Of a DNA stretch of 64,000 bases, positions 44,574 to 56,960 are shown piece after piece. The translations under genes and the position numbers were made by a program. The stretch covers positions 1-64,000 of the forward strand of contig NW_025938103.1 of NCBI RefSeq assembly GCF_000764305.2. The letters are read 5' to 3'. This DNA is from Hyalella azteca. Taxonomy: Eukaryota; Arthropoda; Malacostraca; Amphipoda; Hyalellidae. Every line of letters begins with the position of its first letter. Position 1 is the first letter of the stretch. Below the pieces are notes generated by a model, which worked only from the letters and a program-made list of their open reading frames with translations, was not told the DNA's origin and did not search any database.

Positions 44574-44801
44574 AAATCATACCATATCATATCATATCAT
44601 ATCATATCATATCATATCATATCATATCATATCATATCATATCATATCATATCATATCATATCATATCATATCATATCACATCATATCATATTATATCAT
44701 ATCATATCATATCATATCATATCATATCATATCATATCATATCACATCATATCATTTCATATCATGTCATATCATATCATATCATATCATATCATATCAT
44801 A
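44574..44801. repeat. T tail: (ATATC)n microsatellite
   Basis: About 44 units with rare substitutions (atcac, atttc, atgtc), abutting tagtgatgtcggcggtgaag of the next L. The YHIISYHI-type frame across it is meaningless. Confidence 0.95.
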
Positions 44802-45370
44802 GTGATGTCGGCGGTGAAGAATAGGCCTGATGTGACCTGTCCCCGACTCTTGCACTTTTCGGGACAATTGTCAATGGGAGATTTAACAACAGGTCCTTAG
44901 ACCGGATCTTTTCCAAACTGACGATAGTTTGAAGTAGCTACTAGACTTCCACTCGGTACGATATGGTGCTAGGCATTTCAAGACAGAACATATATTTCTC
45001 CATAGCTTTATCTAGTCTGTTCTTGAACGGGTTCATACTCGGAGCGTCAACGATGTAATCAGGGAGGCTGTTCCACATGTCGGTGACTCGATGCGAGAAG
45101 AAATGTTGTCGCGTGGATGAGTTGCAACGCAGTTTTTTTTTAGTTTATAGCCGTGGCCCCTTAGTGTTGGTTCTTGCTTCAAATTCTACTTATCCTTCTG
45201 GGACCTTGTATTAACCATTGGTACACTTGTATTTTTCAATGAGGTCACCACGAAGACGCCAGTAAAAGAGACCTGGAACGTTCGCAACCTGCAATTCGAT
45301 CATACGATCAGCCGACAATACATCAACATCGACGCTGCTTCTTTTACTTTTTTCAGGGACTTTCCAGCCC
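44802..45370 (-). mobile_element. L module copy 9
   Basis: Complete module from terminus to the RMIELQ-coding region. Frame broken by a few indels. Directly followed by B, and preceded by M3 and T, so it shows the commonest module order intact. Confidence 0.87.
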
Positions 45371-46712
45371 TATGGTACGACTAATTGAATTTCTGCCTGC
45401 AATTACTGAAAACATAATAATGTGTTCCGGTGAATGTAATGTGTTTATGTGTTCATTATTATGTGTTACACATTATAATGTGTTCCGGTGGGTAACATAA
45501 TAAGTGATTTCGATGGGCGAAGCGCTGTTGGCAAGCCAGCCTTTGAGATGGCAGACGACCTGTTAGTTCATTGCTAATCAGCAAATAATCAGCATATTGA
45601 ACTTAATTTTCTATTTAATTTAGGCTTTACTTGACGAATAAAGAAGGTTTCTATGAGCAAATATTTAGGAATGTCTAATGTGCTTTCAACAGATGCCTCT
45701 AATATTCGTATAACAATATTCGTACGTCACCACCACCATCATTCCCATTAATCGGCACTCTTTTAAGTCAGATTCTCAACGGTGATAAATTTGAGCCTGA
45801 AGAGGTTTAATAAAGAAAAAATATTCCTGTGGACGTAGAATTTGATGATGTGAAATTCGGCATGAATCCTGCTAGTAAATATCTACTTAAGAGAATCATT
45901 CAGTAAATATTCATTAGAAGTTATTATAAATTTTAGCTACTATACGCGAATATTTTCAAATGTATGCAAATATATGATCTCAATTTCCCCATACCTGGGA
46001 TGCAACAAATCAATTCAGCTACGATTTGAGAAAATATCCCACTTCTGTGCCCATTTCAGCCATACATTTTACTCCCTTCATTGGGAATATAGCCTCATTA
46101 TAATTTCTTTCACAATCCACTTTGTACGAACGAATCGGTCAAGTGCAACCTCGTGCTTGCAGGTGCATTTTGCCACGTGATAACTTACTTAGTTACTCAT
46201 CAAAAAAAGTGATAGAGGATTGTACAATAAACTGCTCAGTACTTCTTGATATATCTGCAACATACACTTCACCGTGAGAGTGGGCTTGCACTTTGTTCCA
46301 GCGGTAATTATTTTTGAACGGTGGCTAAGAGAGTGCATTTGATTGCTTCTCGCTGCTGCCTATGTCTGATCATATTGAGCTGCGAAGTTTAGGAAAACTT
46401 CTATTAAACATGCAAATCGAATCCTACTCCACTTCCATTCAAAAACTGCCAACATTTTCATAAAGCCAGAAAACAGTATATATGTTCCCGATTATTAATT
46501 TGCATCAAAATAAATTCTCGACTAACTCACTGAACGCTCTGTTCTTTTGGAACAGAAATATGTTCATCCAGATGACTTCTAAAATCCATAGTACAGAAGA
46601 ATTTCCCATTAATGTGATGTAGTACTTAAATACTTTATGAAACACCTAATTGGCAATTATTTATATTGAATTTTTACCTCGAAATCATGCAAATAAATTC
46701 GAGATCTAACCC
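45371..46712 (+). repeat. B module copy 12, interrupted
   Basis: Contains a local rearrangement at 45,419-45,490 where gtgttccggtg and ttatgtgttc pieces are duplicated. B stops at ttcgagatctaa, where the Harbinger remnant starts. Confidence 0.75.
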
Positions 46713-47093
46713 TGATATCCCGCCGAAACACTGAAAAACACTTGGGCCCAAGCTGTACACATTTACAACTGGCCGACAAAGAAAAATAACCGTCACACAC
46801 GATTATCTCAGCTCACGCAACAGTTCCAGAGAGAGCGGACACGTGCTTTCTCGACCGCGTCTGACAGGGAATGGTGACCGCGTCTGACTCATTCCTATGT
46901 GAACAACAAGGAATTATTACTATGAATTACATGTTTGCGTAAATCTAGGTTTTTTCATTCAATTCTATGTTTTTTCTGAGGTATAATCTAGGTTTTTCAA
47001 GAAATAATCGCTGGCAGCACTGCTTTACAGTAGATAAATACTTCGGCGGTATCGGCGCTGCAACGCGCGGCAGTGTCCTTCAAGCAGCCGTGA

Positions 47094-47297
47094 TGGGAGG
47101 ATGTCGAAGCATTGCTCTTGTCAGTTGAGGCGGTACCCGCAATCTGGGATGCCTCTCACCCACAGCACAGTGATGGGACATACATTAGCAACCACTGGTC
47201 TATGATAGCTGATGCGCTCAATATTTCAGCTAAGAACAGTAATAATACATTCTTCTTTAATTCTTTTATTAAAGAGAATAGAAGTGAACGAACTTAG
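47094..47297 (+). pseudogene. MADF-like DNA-binding domain fragment
   Basis: WEDVEALLLSVEAVPAIWDA, then SNHWSMIADALNIS. It fits the MADF/SANT-like pattern W..V..LI..V...P.LWD....Y......W..IA..L. Such a protein accompanies Harbinger transposases and helps them bind DNA. The frame is open only back to a stop at 47,093, and the basic C-terminal part is missing. Confidence 0.55.
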
Positions 47298-47330
47298 CAC
47301 CCAAAGTACTAAAATATTCTTTTTGTTTAT

Positions 47331-47780
47331 TTAGAGCATATGATACTGCCAAGCATCTTTTCCAGCATCTGATATGAAATAATTTGGAAATTTTTTCCGA
47401 ACATCTGTTGCAATTCTAGAGCTGTTTCTATGAACAGGAGCAATAATAGTTTCATGTTGTTCATTCGATGCATTTATTTTCAGTGATGTAAATGTCGTGG
47501 CTATATAAATTTTCTCCCTAACAAGAATCATGTTGTGCAAAACTGTAATTGCTTTTTTTCCACAGCATTATCCACGCTGGTCTCGACGAACTTCGTTAAA
47601 ATTCTGAATTTTAAAGTCATAATTTCAAAGGCGCATTCTACACAACGCCGATCTCTTGATAGTTTGTAGATGGATATTTTCTTGCTTTCATCCAAGTTTT
47701 GGCGGGGGTTTGGTCTCATCAAGTTAGGAAGCAATGGGTAAGCTTTATCACCTACCAACACAAGTGAAGTTTCATCATGA
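47331..47780 (-). pseudogene. Harbinger nuclease (DDE_Tnp_4-like) fragment
   Basis: Minus-strand reading LVGDKAYPLLPNLMRPNPRQ, then YKLSRDRRCVECAFEIMTLK, with the GD.AYPL Asp and the RR..E.AF Glu of the catalytic triad. A frameshift near 47,535 leads into MHNMILVREK, the LHNML region. The first catalytic Asp and the N-terminal half are absent. Similarity to HARBI1-type nucleases is clear by eye. Confidence 0.88.
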
Positions 47781-47957
47781 CTCGCAAGGTGTGCATCATA
47801 TATAGCCTATCAAATATCTTTCTAATCTCATCTGAATGTATTCCAAAAAAGACGAAACAAAGTATATATGTGATTTTTAAAATTATCTTTTATTTCCCTA
47901 TAAAACTTTCATCGAGGATAACGGCTGTTAGTTCTGTATCGGCTGTAAACATATACG

Positions 47958-48129
47958 TATAGTCACCAGGGCTACCGTGCATGGTTAAACATGTATAGTC
48001 ACCAGGGCTACCGTGCATGGTTAAACATGTATAGTCACCAGTGCTACCGTGCATGGTTAAACATGTATAGTCACCAGGGCTACCGTGCATGGTTAAACAT
48101 ATATAGTCACCAGGGCTACCGTGCATGGT
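47958..48129 (-). repeat. 36-bp minisatellite, 4.8 units
   Basis: Unit TATAGTCACCAGGGCTACCG followed by TGCATGGTTAAACATG; one unit reads AGTGCTACC. Since 36 is divisible by three, the minus strand encodes a repeated dodecapeptide (CLTMHGSPGDYT). A single related unit at about 29,390-29,420 is probably the source. Confidence 0.95.
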
Positions 48130-49140
48130 AACGTTGCCGATGTATAAAATTAAATGGTTCAGCCATTGAAATAATTTCCTCAAATTAAATAATTTAAACG
48201 TATAATTTTTTATTGTCATCCCAGGGATGGTTGTTGATGAATTTTTCTCGGATGAATAACTCGTATGTAATATCATTCCAAAAGTTTGTGTTTTATATTT
48301 AGTTTAGTTTCAGCTTGAATAGGTTTTTTCAATAGGTTAATAGAAAATTTATATTTTACGGCAATTTCTAATCAAATTTCATGAGTTTGAGTAGTGAATG
48401 CTTTCCTGAGTAATTATTTCTTATGTCAACTGTGATGTGATGTCTCACATTTTAGCGCCAAACATATTAGCAGGCGTTTGAAGTGGAACATAATAAAATA
48501 ATTGTTCAGAAAACATGTGCGGACCATATGTGGTCGATGGATTAACTCTCGAATTCATTTACGCGATATCGAGACAAAACTTTAGTATGGATGAATCCAA
48601 ATTTTTTTTTTCATAAAATTATTTATATACTACATCATATTGAGGCAATTCATCAGAACTTAGGATTTCAACATTTTTAGGTCATCTTAATGGACTTAGT
48701 TCTGTTCCAGAAACAGAGCGTTTAGTTAGTTAGTCGAGAATTAATTTTGATGCATATAAATGATCGGAAAAATATATACGATATCCTGCTTAATGTAAAT
48801 TTTGGCATTTTTCGCATGAAAGACAAGTAGGATTCGTGTTACTACTCTTTTAACTGCTGAATTGATACTTTGCTCAATTTCAAGGCACTATTTATATTTT
48901 CTTCATTCATACGCTGATCAGAGACGCAATCAATGCTATCTCATCAAAGCATTCAAAAATTTTATTAGACCTAGCAAGGTTTGAGAACCCTAACCGAATA
49001 ACATAATTTAAACGTATAAACAAAAATACTGAGTACTCTCTAATAAATTTCTCGAATAACTTCTTTGAGGAGTAACTAAATAAGTTATTACCAGGCGCCA
49101 ATTCATTTGCAATGTAAGAGGTTGGACTAAATCAATAGTT
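48130..49140 (-). repeat. B module, inverted copy
   Basis: Reverse complement of the V-proximal half of B, from gccgatgtataaaattaaat through ctcacattttagcgccaaac (E2F-like site kept, TATA changed to taaaat) to gcaatgtaagaggttggact. Confidence 0.75.
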
Positions 49141-50089
49141 ATTCGTTCGTATATAAGAAATTCTGTTCAGTTTTAAATTAATGAAGACTATGAAGATTAA
49201 GTTTGAATAGTTGTTAACGTCTAGGATAAGGAATTAACAGTTAGGAGCTTGGAAGGAGGTGACAGATTGTGCATTCTAGATTGCTGTATAATGTACAGCA
49301 TATTATGTGCATTTTCCCTCTATATCAACTTGATTCAATGCATGGAATGGGCCCCTAGTCCTGTTAATGCATGCAAATCCACTTCTTTGGTTGGACCCAA
49401 CATTGCGAAGTCGTCTATGATGCATTAATTACTTTGGCCTTATTGCCGGCCTTAAACCTTAACCTTAACCTTATTACTAATTAACTTATTTACTAAATTA
49501 GCTGAGTTGGGCCAACCTATTACTAACCATTGCACATTTTATCTAAGTCAAACCTCTGAATGGCATCTAATGGCACTTCTAAATGGAGCCAGCGGCAATA
49601 ATTTAGAAGGTTGATGAATCAATACTTGATCGCAATTAACTATACGATATAATTGACATTATATTGTTCAATTAAGAAGCCCATTGTATTTTACTGTAAT
49701 TCAAGAAGTTCTTTTTGTTACGTTACAGTATAATGACGCACATCACACGTCACCCATTCTGCGTGAGCTATGTCGTAAGGAACGCCTCGTCTATTTGCTG
49801 CTGCCATATTTCGTGTCGCAAGGTTAATACTGGGAATAAAGATCACTGTCAAATCATATGCCGATAAATTGGATTACAGAATATGATCATATAAAGCATA
49901 CTTGAACTACGTTTGCCAGTTAATCAGACTGTTTTTTTTTCTTGTTGCAGTTGCTCCGCTGCTTCTTCACTTCTTATTCTCCTGCCTTCTTACCTTCTGA
50001 GAGGCAATACTCTCAATAGTGCGAGTGAAATGTATTCGTGAAATCGGCACAGAGGGAGAGAGCAATCAGAGCGGCAAAGTGAGAAGGGG
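49141..50089. other. Largest stretch without module similarity in the second half
   Basis: No repeat relation seen, no frame above 60 codons, and low G+C. A polypyrimidine tract ending in gcag (tttttttttcttgttgcag, 49,931-49,949) looks like a good 3' splice site. It is followed by about 90 bases rich in cttct. An exon may begin here, but no coding domain supports it. A short aaccttaacctt run lies near 49,452. Confidence 0.35.
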
Positions 50090-50460
50090 ATGTTCCCAGG
50101 GAGAATACACCATCTTCAGACACCATATTCATCATTACCAACTTATTTGCTCCCTAAAGTAATAGAAGATGAAGTGGTGGGTGGACATTAAGCAGGCTTA
50201 GAATATCATATACCTAATCTGTGATAACTTGGCTTGAGCGACGCAGTTGGAAGTCATATCCATTAGGAAACATATTTCGAATTAAGTCTTTTACGCATAT
50301 GGTATTTCCTGGTGATAACAAGCTTTAGTGCATTACATGTTGGCTGCTTGTCGGCTTTGATAGTTTGAATCATCGCCCCACATTTTCGAGTTATTATAAT
50401 TCAACTTTTCTATACGTTCATAGTTTTCACGGGAGTTTTAATCAAAGTTAGGTTAGGTTA
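50090..50460 (-). repeat. M2 and M5, inverted
   Basis: Reverse complement reads MVSEDGVFSLG like M2, then departs (TSPSHFAAL). M5 follows (gaaatacc, tccattagg, gcctgctt pieces). The M2 frame is terminated differently here. Confidence 0.6.
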
Positions 50461-51393
50461 GTTGTCAAAATACTCAGATTAGGTATAGTATATATAAAAG
50501 TATTTTTTAGACCGAAATGCTCTCCTTAAATAATGATGTTCATGAATTGTCCATAGGTTAAAATGACGAGAAGGAAGGAGCTTTGCTCGCTGCTATTATT
50601 CGTTGAACAGAATAGCGAATTATTAATAACCGAACAGGGCTAATTATTATTAAACATTACTTCACAATTAATAATTAACAGGAACATCGAATTACTAGCG
50701 TAGTGTCATATACACGAGTAAATTCGTAGTTTTAAATTCAATTATTTCGGTCTCTGTGAAAAAAAAAAATATTTCAGGGCTAACTATGTTATAAACGCTG
50801 TCGCGATACACTCTAAAAGTTTGGTGTATTTCTCTAATCTTTTTTAAAAGCAGGACTTAAGACAAATAACTAGGGATAAATATGAACGGTAGAGATGTGA
50901 ATGACAATTTGTTGAAATCCTAAGGAGTTTTTGATGACTATTTATCAACAACTCTTGTTGCCAATACCAAATTTAACACAAATGTATACATGCCATCAAA
51001 TCAGCATTTTCTAATTGTGTGACTAGAGGAGTTCCAGTTCGATATATTCGCATTGCTATCAGCGGAGGGAACAGTAACCCCGCGGCGTATTAGGCCTATT
51101 TTAGGCCTATTAAAAATATCCTTACGCTCTTCAAATTATTTTATGCTCATTTATTGCATTCATTTAAACTTTTTACATTGTAATTCCGAAAAATTCAGTA
51201 TAATGTGGCTTGAACATAAGTTTAATTTGAATAAATAACCTAACAACTAGCCATTATTACCTCAAATATAAATATAAATCACATGGGGCTAAGCCTCCCC
51301 TCCATGTCCCTATAACGCCGCGACGCCGCTGCTGTAACCCATGTTACTTGTGTTGCACTCCAGGATTAATGGCCCACTTCAGATTATCAACGC
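50461..51393 (+). repeat. M2 end and M3, then unrecognised sequence
   Basis: Forward M2 tail (cgttgaacagaatagcgaat), then M3 with a frame broken at LLKS, ending with gttgccaataccaaatttaa. 51,000-51,390 contains no known block. Confidence 0.5.
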
Positions 51394-51426
51394 AAAATAA
51401 TATAATATAATATAATATAATATAAT
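51394..51426. repeat. T tail variant: (ATAAT)n
   Basis: Six to seven pentanucleotides of aatataat type rather than atatc, in the same position before gtgatgtcggcacagaag of L. Confidence 0.9.
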
Positions 51427-51975
51427 AGTGATGTCGGCACAGAAGAATAGGCCTGATGCGGCCTGTCGCTGATTCATGTACTTATCGTGACTTGTTCACA
51501 GGATATCTGAACAAGTCTGAAGTTCACAAGATATCTGAACAACATCTGATCCGGTCCTTTGACCGGATCTTTTCAAAACTGACGAAAGTAGGAAATAGCT
51601 GCTTGGCTTCCACCGGGTTCGATATGGTGCTTCAAGTCTGAGCATATATTTCTCCATAGCTTTATCGAGTCTGTTCTTGAACGTGTTTATATACGGTGCG
51701 TCTACAATATAATCCGGGAGGCTGTTTCACATGTCGGTTACTCGAAGCGAGAAGAAATGTCGCGCGGATGAGTTGTAACGCAGTTTTTTTAGTTTAAAGC
51801 CGTCGCTCCTGGTGTTGGTTTTTCTTTCAAATTTTGATATTCTTTCTGGGACCTTGTATAAACCGTGGGTATGCCGGCAAACTTCAATGAGGTCGCCACG
51901 CAGACGTCGATAACAGAGGCCAGGAACCTGCAATTCAATCATACAAGCAGCCGGGAATACACCAACTTTTGTACT
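51427..51975 (-). mobile_element. L module copy 10
   Basis: Minus-strand frame 51,942-51,727 gives MIELQVPGLCYRRLRGDLIE and later KLKKLRYNSSARHFFSLRVT. This is a long continuous stretch of the L C-terminus and shows the short link between MIELQ and YRRLRGD clearly. The UTR carries a local duplication (cacaagatatctgaacaaca). Confidence 0.87.
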
Positions 51976-53345
51976 ACGTTCTTAATTAATGCAGGCATTT
52001 CCCAATCAAATGTGGGACTCAATTAAATTCGCGTCTGCAATTACTAAAAACATAATAATAAATTCAGTAGAATGCATCTTTTTGGTGAGTAACATAACAA
52101 TTCATATTTATGAGAGAAACTCCGTTGGCAAGCCAATCTTTGTCATTGGCACACGACCTGTTAGTTCATTGCTAATCGGCAATCCGCATATTGAGCTTTA
52201 TTTACTATTTAATTTAGACTTAAGTTGACTATAATAAAAACAGTTTCTAGCAGCAAATGTTCAAGAAGGTTTCATGTGTTCTAACAAACGATTCTAATAT
52301 TCTCATAACAATTTTAGTACGTCACCAGTCACCACCACTATCATTCCCATTCATCGGCATGTTTTTAAGTCTGATTTTATACGGCGATAAATTTGAGCCT
52401 GAAGAAGTTTAATGAGGAAAAAGTATTTTTGTGGATGATGATGTGAATGATGATGTGAATTCTGGCATGAATCCTGTTAATTAATATCTACTTAGGAGAA
52501 TCATTCGTTAAATATCCATTATAAGTTTTTGAACATTATAACTACTATACGGGATTTTTCCAAGTGTGTATACAAATATTTGATTTCGATTTCCCATATC
52601 TGGAGTGCTGTAATTCAATTCGGCTACTATATAAAAGTATCGCACCACTCTGCCCATTTCACGCATAAATTTTGCCAAAATCATTGTGGATATTGTCTCA
52701 TTTTAATTTCTTTCACTATCCACTTGGTAGGAACGAACAGGCCGGTTTAGTCCAACTTGTTGCATTGCAGGTGCATTCTTGCGAGATTAAGACTTACTTA
52801 GTTAGTCCTCGAAAAAAGTGATGGAAGAGATTTATTAATAAATGTTCAGTATTTTTGGATATTCGTTCAAATCACTGTGTGCCAACACCTGTTTAGTCTG
52901 CAATTATTCCCAATATTTCTGAACGCTGCCAAAGAGATTGCATCTCGCAGCAGCGTACCGAAAATAATATACGTAGTGCAGTGAATATGTGTAAGATATT
53001 CATTCTGCGGGAAAACGCGTTGTAACAAGAATCCTACTTCACTTTCATGCGAAAACTGCCCAAATATTGTATAACGCCAGAAAACCGTTTATATGTTTCC
53101 GGTTCTTCATCCGCATCAAATTAAATTCTCAACTAACTAACTAAACGCTCCGTTCTTTTGAAACAGAAACGAGCCCCTTAAGATGAAAACAATTTTAAAA
53201 TCCATAATACTGACGAATTCCCCTCAATATGGTGCAGTATTTGAATAATTGTATGAAAAACCCTAATTTTGGATTTATTTATCGATAATTTCTGTCTCGG
53301 AATCTCGTAAATGAATTCGAGATCTGATCCATCGACCATTTACAG
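51976..53345 (+). repeat. B module copy 13
   Basis: Standard start and middle, ending early at gatctgatccatcgaccatt, before the TATA region. A degenerate T tail follows. Confidence 0.75.
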
Positions 53346-53480
53346 AGATAGATAGAACACCCACTCGACTTCTCTAGATATTTATGACAACAATCATATC
53401 ATATCTTAAACAATATCATACATCATATCATATATCATATATATCTCTCATATTATATCAAATCATCCCATATCATATCA
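53346..53480. repeat. Degenerate T tail with end of M3
   Basis: cacccactcgacttctctag is the M3 end. Then imperfect tcatat units run to the L terminus. Confidence 0.75.
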
Positions 53481-54037
53481 TAGTGATGTCGGCGCTGAAG
53501 AATAGGCCTGATGTGGCCTGTCCATGTACTTTACGTGACTTGTCCACTGGACATCTAACAACAGGTCCTTTTACCGGATCTTTTCAAAACTGACGATAGT
53601 TGGAAATTGCTACTTGACTTCCACCATGCAGGTACGATCTGGTGCTAGGCATTTCAAGTCTGAACATTTCTTCCTCCATTGCCTTATCTAATTTGTTCTA
53701 CATGTTGGTAACATGAAGCGAGAAGAAATTTTGTCGCTTGGATGAGTTTCTATACATGTTTTTTAGTTTATAGCCGTGGCCCCTGATGTTGGTTCTTCTT
53801 TCCAATTCCAGTAATCCTTCATGGACTTTGTATTAGCCATGAGTAGTCTTGTATACTTCAGCGCTGTCGCCGTGAAGACGTCGGTTTATGAGGCCTTGCA
53901 CCCCCGCAACTTGCTTTTCACTATTCGGAGCTGTCGGCCTCATGCACGAGGTCTTCTCTTTCATCCTCTTACCTATTTATTAATCCATTCATATCCAGCC
54001 TACTGGGCAAACCCAATTCTATTTCTGTCTGCAATTA
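53481..54037 (-). mobile_element. L module copy 11, diverged
   Basis: Terminus and 3' UTR present. A deletion removes the segment between ttatctaatttgttct and acatgttggtaacatgaagc, so WNSLPD is lost. The upper end stops at ctgcaatta, where a DNA transposon is inserted. Confidence 0.8.
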
Positions 54038-55285
54038 CCATCAAACGGGGTAATACGGGACGGATTTGAGCGTTTCTCGTAATAATAACTTCTTACCATG
54101 AAACATTTCATAAACGAAATTGGGCTCATTTTAAAGGTCTTTGCGAGGGCTATTGTATGGCGTCTCAAAAAATTCCATATACTATTTGTAAGGTGCTATA
54201 AACGCAATATAAAAGGCTCCAAAATTTATCTGGAAACGGGGTAATAAGGGACACTTAAACTAAAACGCAATTTTAAAATGTTTGAAGCATGCAGAGTGTA
54301 CTCATCATCATGCATAACAGTACTCTGAAGTCCTCCTCTTACTTTGTAGATGATGTAAATGTAGAATAAATGACATTTTCTGTGATTTTTACTTGGTTTT
54401 CCTTATTGATATATTATTATCTTATCCATACATTGTCGTATTATTTAATGTGATATACTAGCTGTATCCATGGACATGCAATTGAGCATTTACAACGACC
54501 TTGTCCACTGCAAGCTTCATATCAGCAGCCATGTAGCATTTCTTCTGTATCTGTAAGCTTACAGGTTGGCTTGCAATTTCGCACAATTTTAATCAAGTCA
54601 AGTGATTTCACTATAACAAAAAAGATTGTAAAAAACATAACTGAAACAGGAAGAAATATTTTAGTGACAACCATCATATTTTTCGGAGAAATAAATCATA
54701 GTTTAGGGTAAATACTTTTTATTCTTTGTTGCCCAGTGCTCAATTCTATCTATGACATTCTATGCACAATTTTGTGATGACTGATTCAGTAATTTTTTAT
54801 TAAGTGAAATTTTTTTCACTGAGCAAGGTAATCGAAATTCTTTGTTGGTAATTGATTTTTTCATTAACTGGAGCCTTTGCTAACCAAGGTTCTACTGTAA
54901 ATGCAATTTTAGGGGTGTCCCTTATTACCCCGTTTTGCAGAAATGGCCACCATTTTTTTTTTGGAATGAGATATGCAAATTCTGTCAATCACGTTTTCAA
55001 GCCAACACCAGTGTGCAAGTAAAATTTTTTAATACAACAAATATTTTTTCAGCTACAGACCTTAGCAGAGGCACATTTCCAAAATCTCACTTTTTCACAA
55101 TTTTCTTCAGGGATTTTTTAGAGGTAATGAATGTATGATTTCTCCACTTGCTTTATGCTGCATAGATGGTATGAATAGTGAACCATATGCAACTATTTTT
55201 AATTTTGCAATACTTTGATTAATTCAGTTGCTGCAACATTTCTACAAAATATTGGAGGACTGTCCCTTATTACCCCGTTTGACGG
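54038..55285. mobile_element. Nonautonomous DNA element with nested inverted termini
   Basis: Outer ends are CC(A/G)TCAAACGGGGTAATA. TA flanks both sides and B/L context resumes across it (aatTA...TAcagaaaacataata). A second, inner pair of the same terminus (aaacggggtaataagggaca near 54,235; tgtcccttattaccccgttt near 54,917) lies inside. TA target and terminus fit the Tc1/mariner-pogo group; a 3-bp TAC target is equally possible. There is no transposase in 1,248 bp. Confidence 0.75.
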
Positions 55286-56960
55286 TACAGAAAACATAAT
55301 AATAAATTCCGTAGGATGCATCTTTTTGGTGGGTAACATAACAAGTTACTTCGATGGGCGAAGGCCCATTGAAATGACTTGTTATGTTGTTGCAAATCAT
55401 TCTTTGAGATAATGACGACCTGTTAGTTCATCGCTGATCGGCAATCCACATATTGAACTTAATTTACTGTTTAATTTAGGCTTTAGTATACTAATATTTT
55501 AATAATAACATTCTTATATTCATATAACCATATTCGTACGTCACCACCACCATCATGCCCATTCATCGGCAGGTTTTTAAGTCCGATTCTGAACGGTGAT
55601 TTATTTAAGCCTGAAGAGGTTTAATGGAGAAAAAATATTCCTGTAGACATGGACCTTGATGATGTGAAATCTGGCATGAATTCTGTTAATCATTGTCTAC
55701 TTAAGAGTATCATTCATTAAATATTCAATAAAAGTTTTTGAAAATTATAACTAATATGCTAGATTTTTCCAAGTGTTTTTCATTTAATCCATACAGTTCG
55801 CCCACATCATTGTGAATGTTGCCTCCTGTTAATTTCTTTCACAAGACACTTACAAGTCCAACCTCTTACATTGCAAGTGCATTCTTGCTCAGTGATAACT
55901 TATTTAGTTATTCCTCTAAAAAGTGATGGAAGAACTTCATTAGTAAGTATTCAGTAATTTCGGTGATCAATCCAAATGACATATATTTTTAGACTTAAGA
56001 GCACGCAGCCTAGCGTAATAAACCTAAATATATTTTTGAACGCCAGCTAATAGACTGCAATTGATTGCTTCTGGCAGCGGCGTATTTATGTAGAAATCAG
56101 TGGTAGTCCTATGAATTTAGCAAAATGCCCACACTGCAGGCAAACGACTTGTAACATAAATCCTATTTCACTTGCACGCAAAAACTGCACAAATTTCCTA
56201 AGAAAATTAAAGGTATATATGTTTCCGATTATTTATTTGAGTTGAATTAAATTCTCGACAAACTATCTAAACGCTCCGTTCTTTGGGAACTGAAATATGT
56301 CCCGTAAGATGAACTTACAATTTTGAAAGCCATAATACTGGAGAATTACCCTCAATGTGATGTGGTACCAAAATAATTATTCTATGAAAAACCTAATTAC
56401 AGAAGTATATCTAGTGAAGTTTCATTTATATCAATTTACTTATACAATAGTTATGCCCATTATTTGAGGGCTGTAATCAATGAGCTTTAGTCCCTTCAAA
56501 TGTCTGCAAATATGTTTGGCGCTGTAAAAAGAGCTATCTCATCATAACTATCATGAGGAATATTTACTCATAAATGCATCCACCAGTAAAACTCAAGAAT
56601 TTTCATTAGAAATTGCTGTATAATACAACTTTTCTAGGAACTTGTTAAAAAGTTAATTTGACTACAACTAGACTAAATATATATATATATAAAAAAAACC
56701 CTTGAATGATAATACATACGATTTAATCATCCAAGAAAAAATCAACAACGACCATGTCTGGGATGATAACGAAAATTTATAGGATTGAATGATTTAATTT
56801 GAGACAATTATTTTAATGGGTGAACCCTATAGTTTCATACATCGGCAACGATGTCTCTCAACCCTGACATTCTAGAATGCTTGAAATGCACTAATTACGG
56901 TAAATTACCTCAGTTCTGATAGAATTTTCAGGTAAAGAAGTCGGTAAATGGTGGATATGT
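55286..56960 (+). repeat. B module copy 14
   Basis: Near-complete, with a deletion of 'atttgatgtcaatttcccca' type sequence near 55,775. Reads tttggcgctgtaaaaag at the TATA site: the E2F-like site is exact and TATA weakened. Closely related to the copy at 22,146 by shared changes near gagggctgtaatcaatgagc. Confidence 0.78.

Larger units (their letters stand above)
46713..47957. mobile_element. PIF/Harbinger remnant
   Basis: Carries two convergent decayed frames: a MADF-like one on the plus strand and the nuclease on the minus strand. This is the two-gene make-up of PIF/Harbinger elements. Left of the frames, 46,740-46,920 is GC-richer sequence unlike B. I could not define terminal repeats, so the borders are those of non-B sequence. 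Confidence 0.6.

Noticed and set aside
44414..44824. 136-codon frame with repeated ISYH
   Set aside because: Translation of the (ATATC)n microsatellite.
48006..48276. Secreted repeat protein suggested by the 12-residue periodic minus-strand frame
   Set aside because: The repeat array arose recently from a noncoding motif and the frame lacks a signal peptide or supporting context.
49451..49470. Telomere-like aaccttaaccttaacc run
   Set aside because: Only about three imperfect units and not a known telomere repeat register; probably chance.
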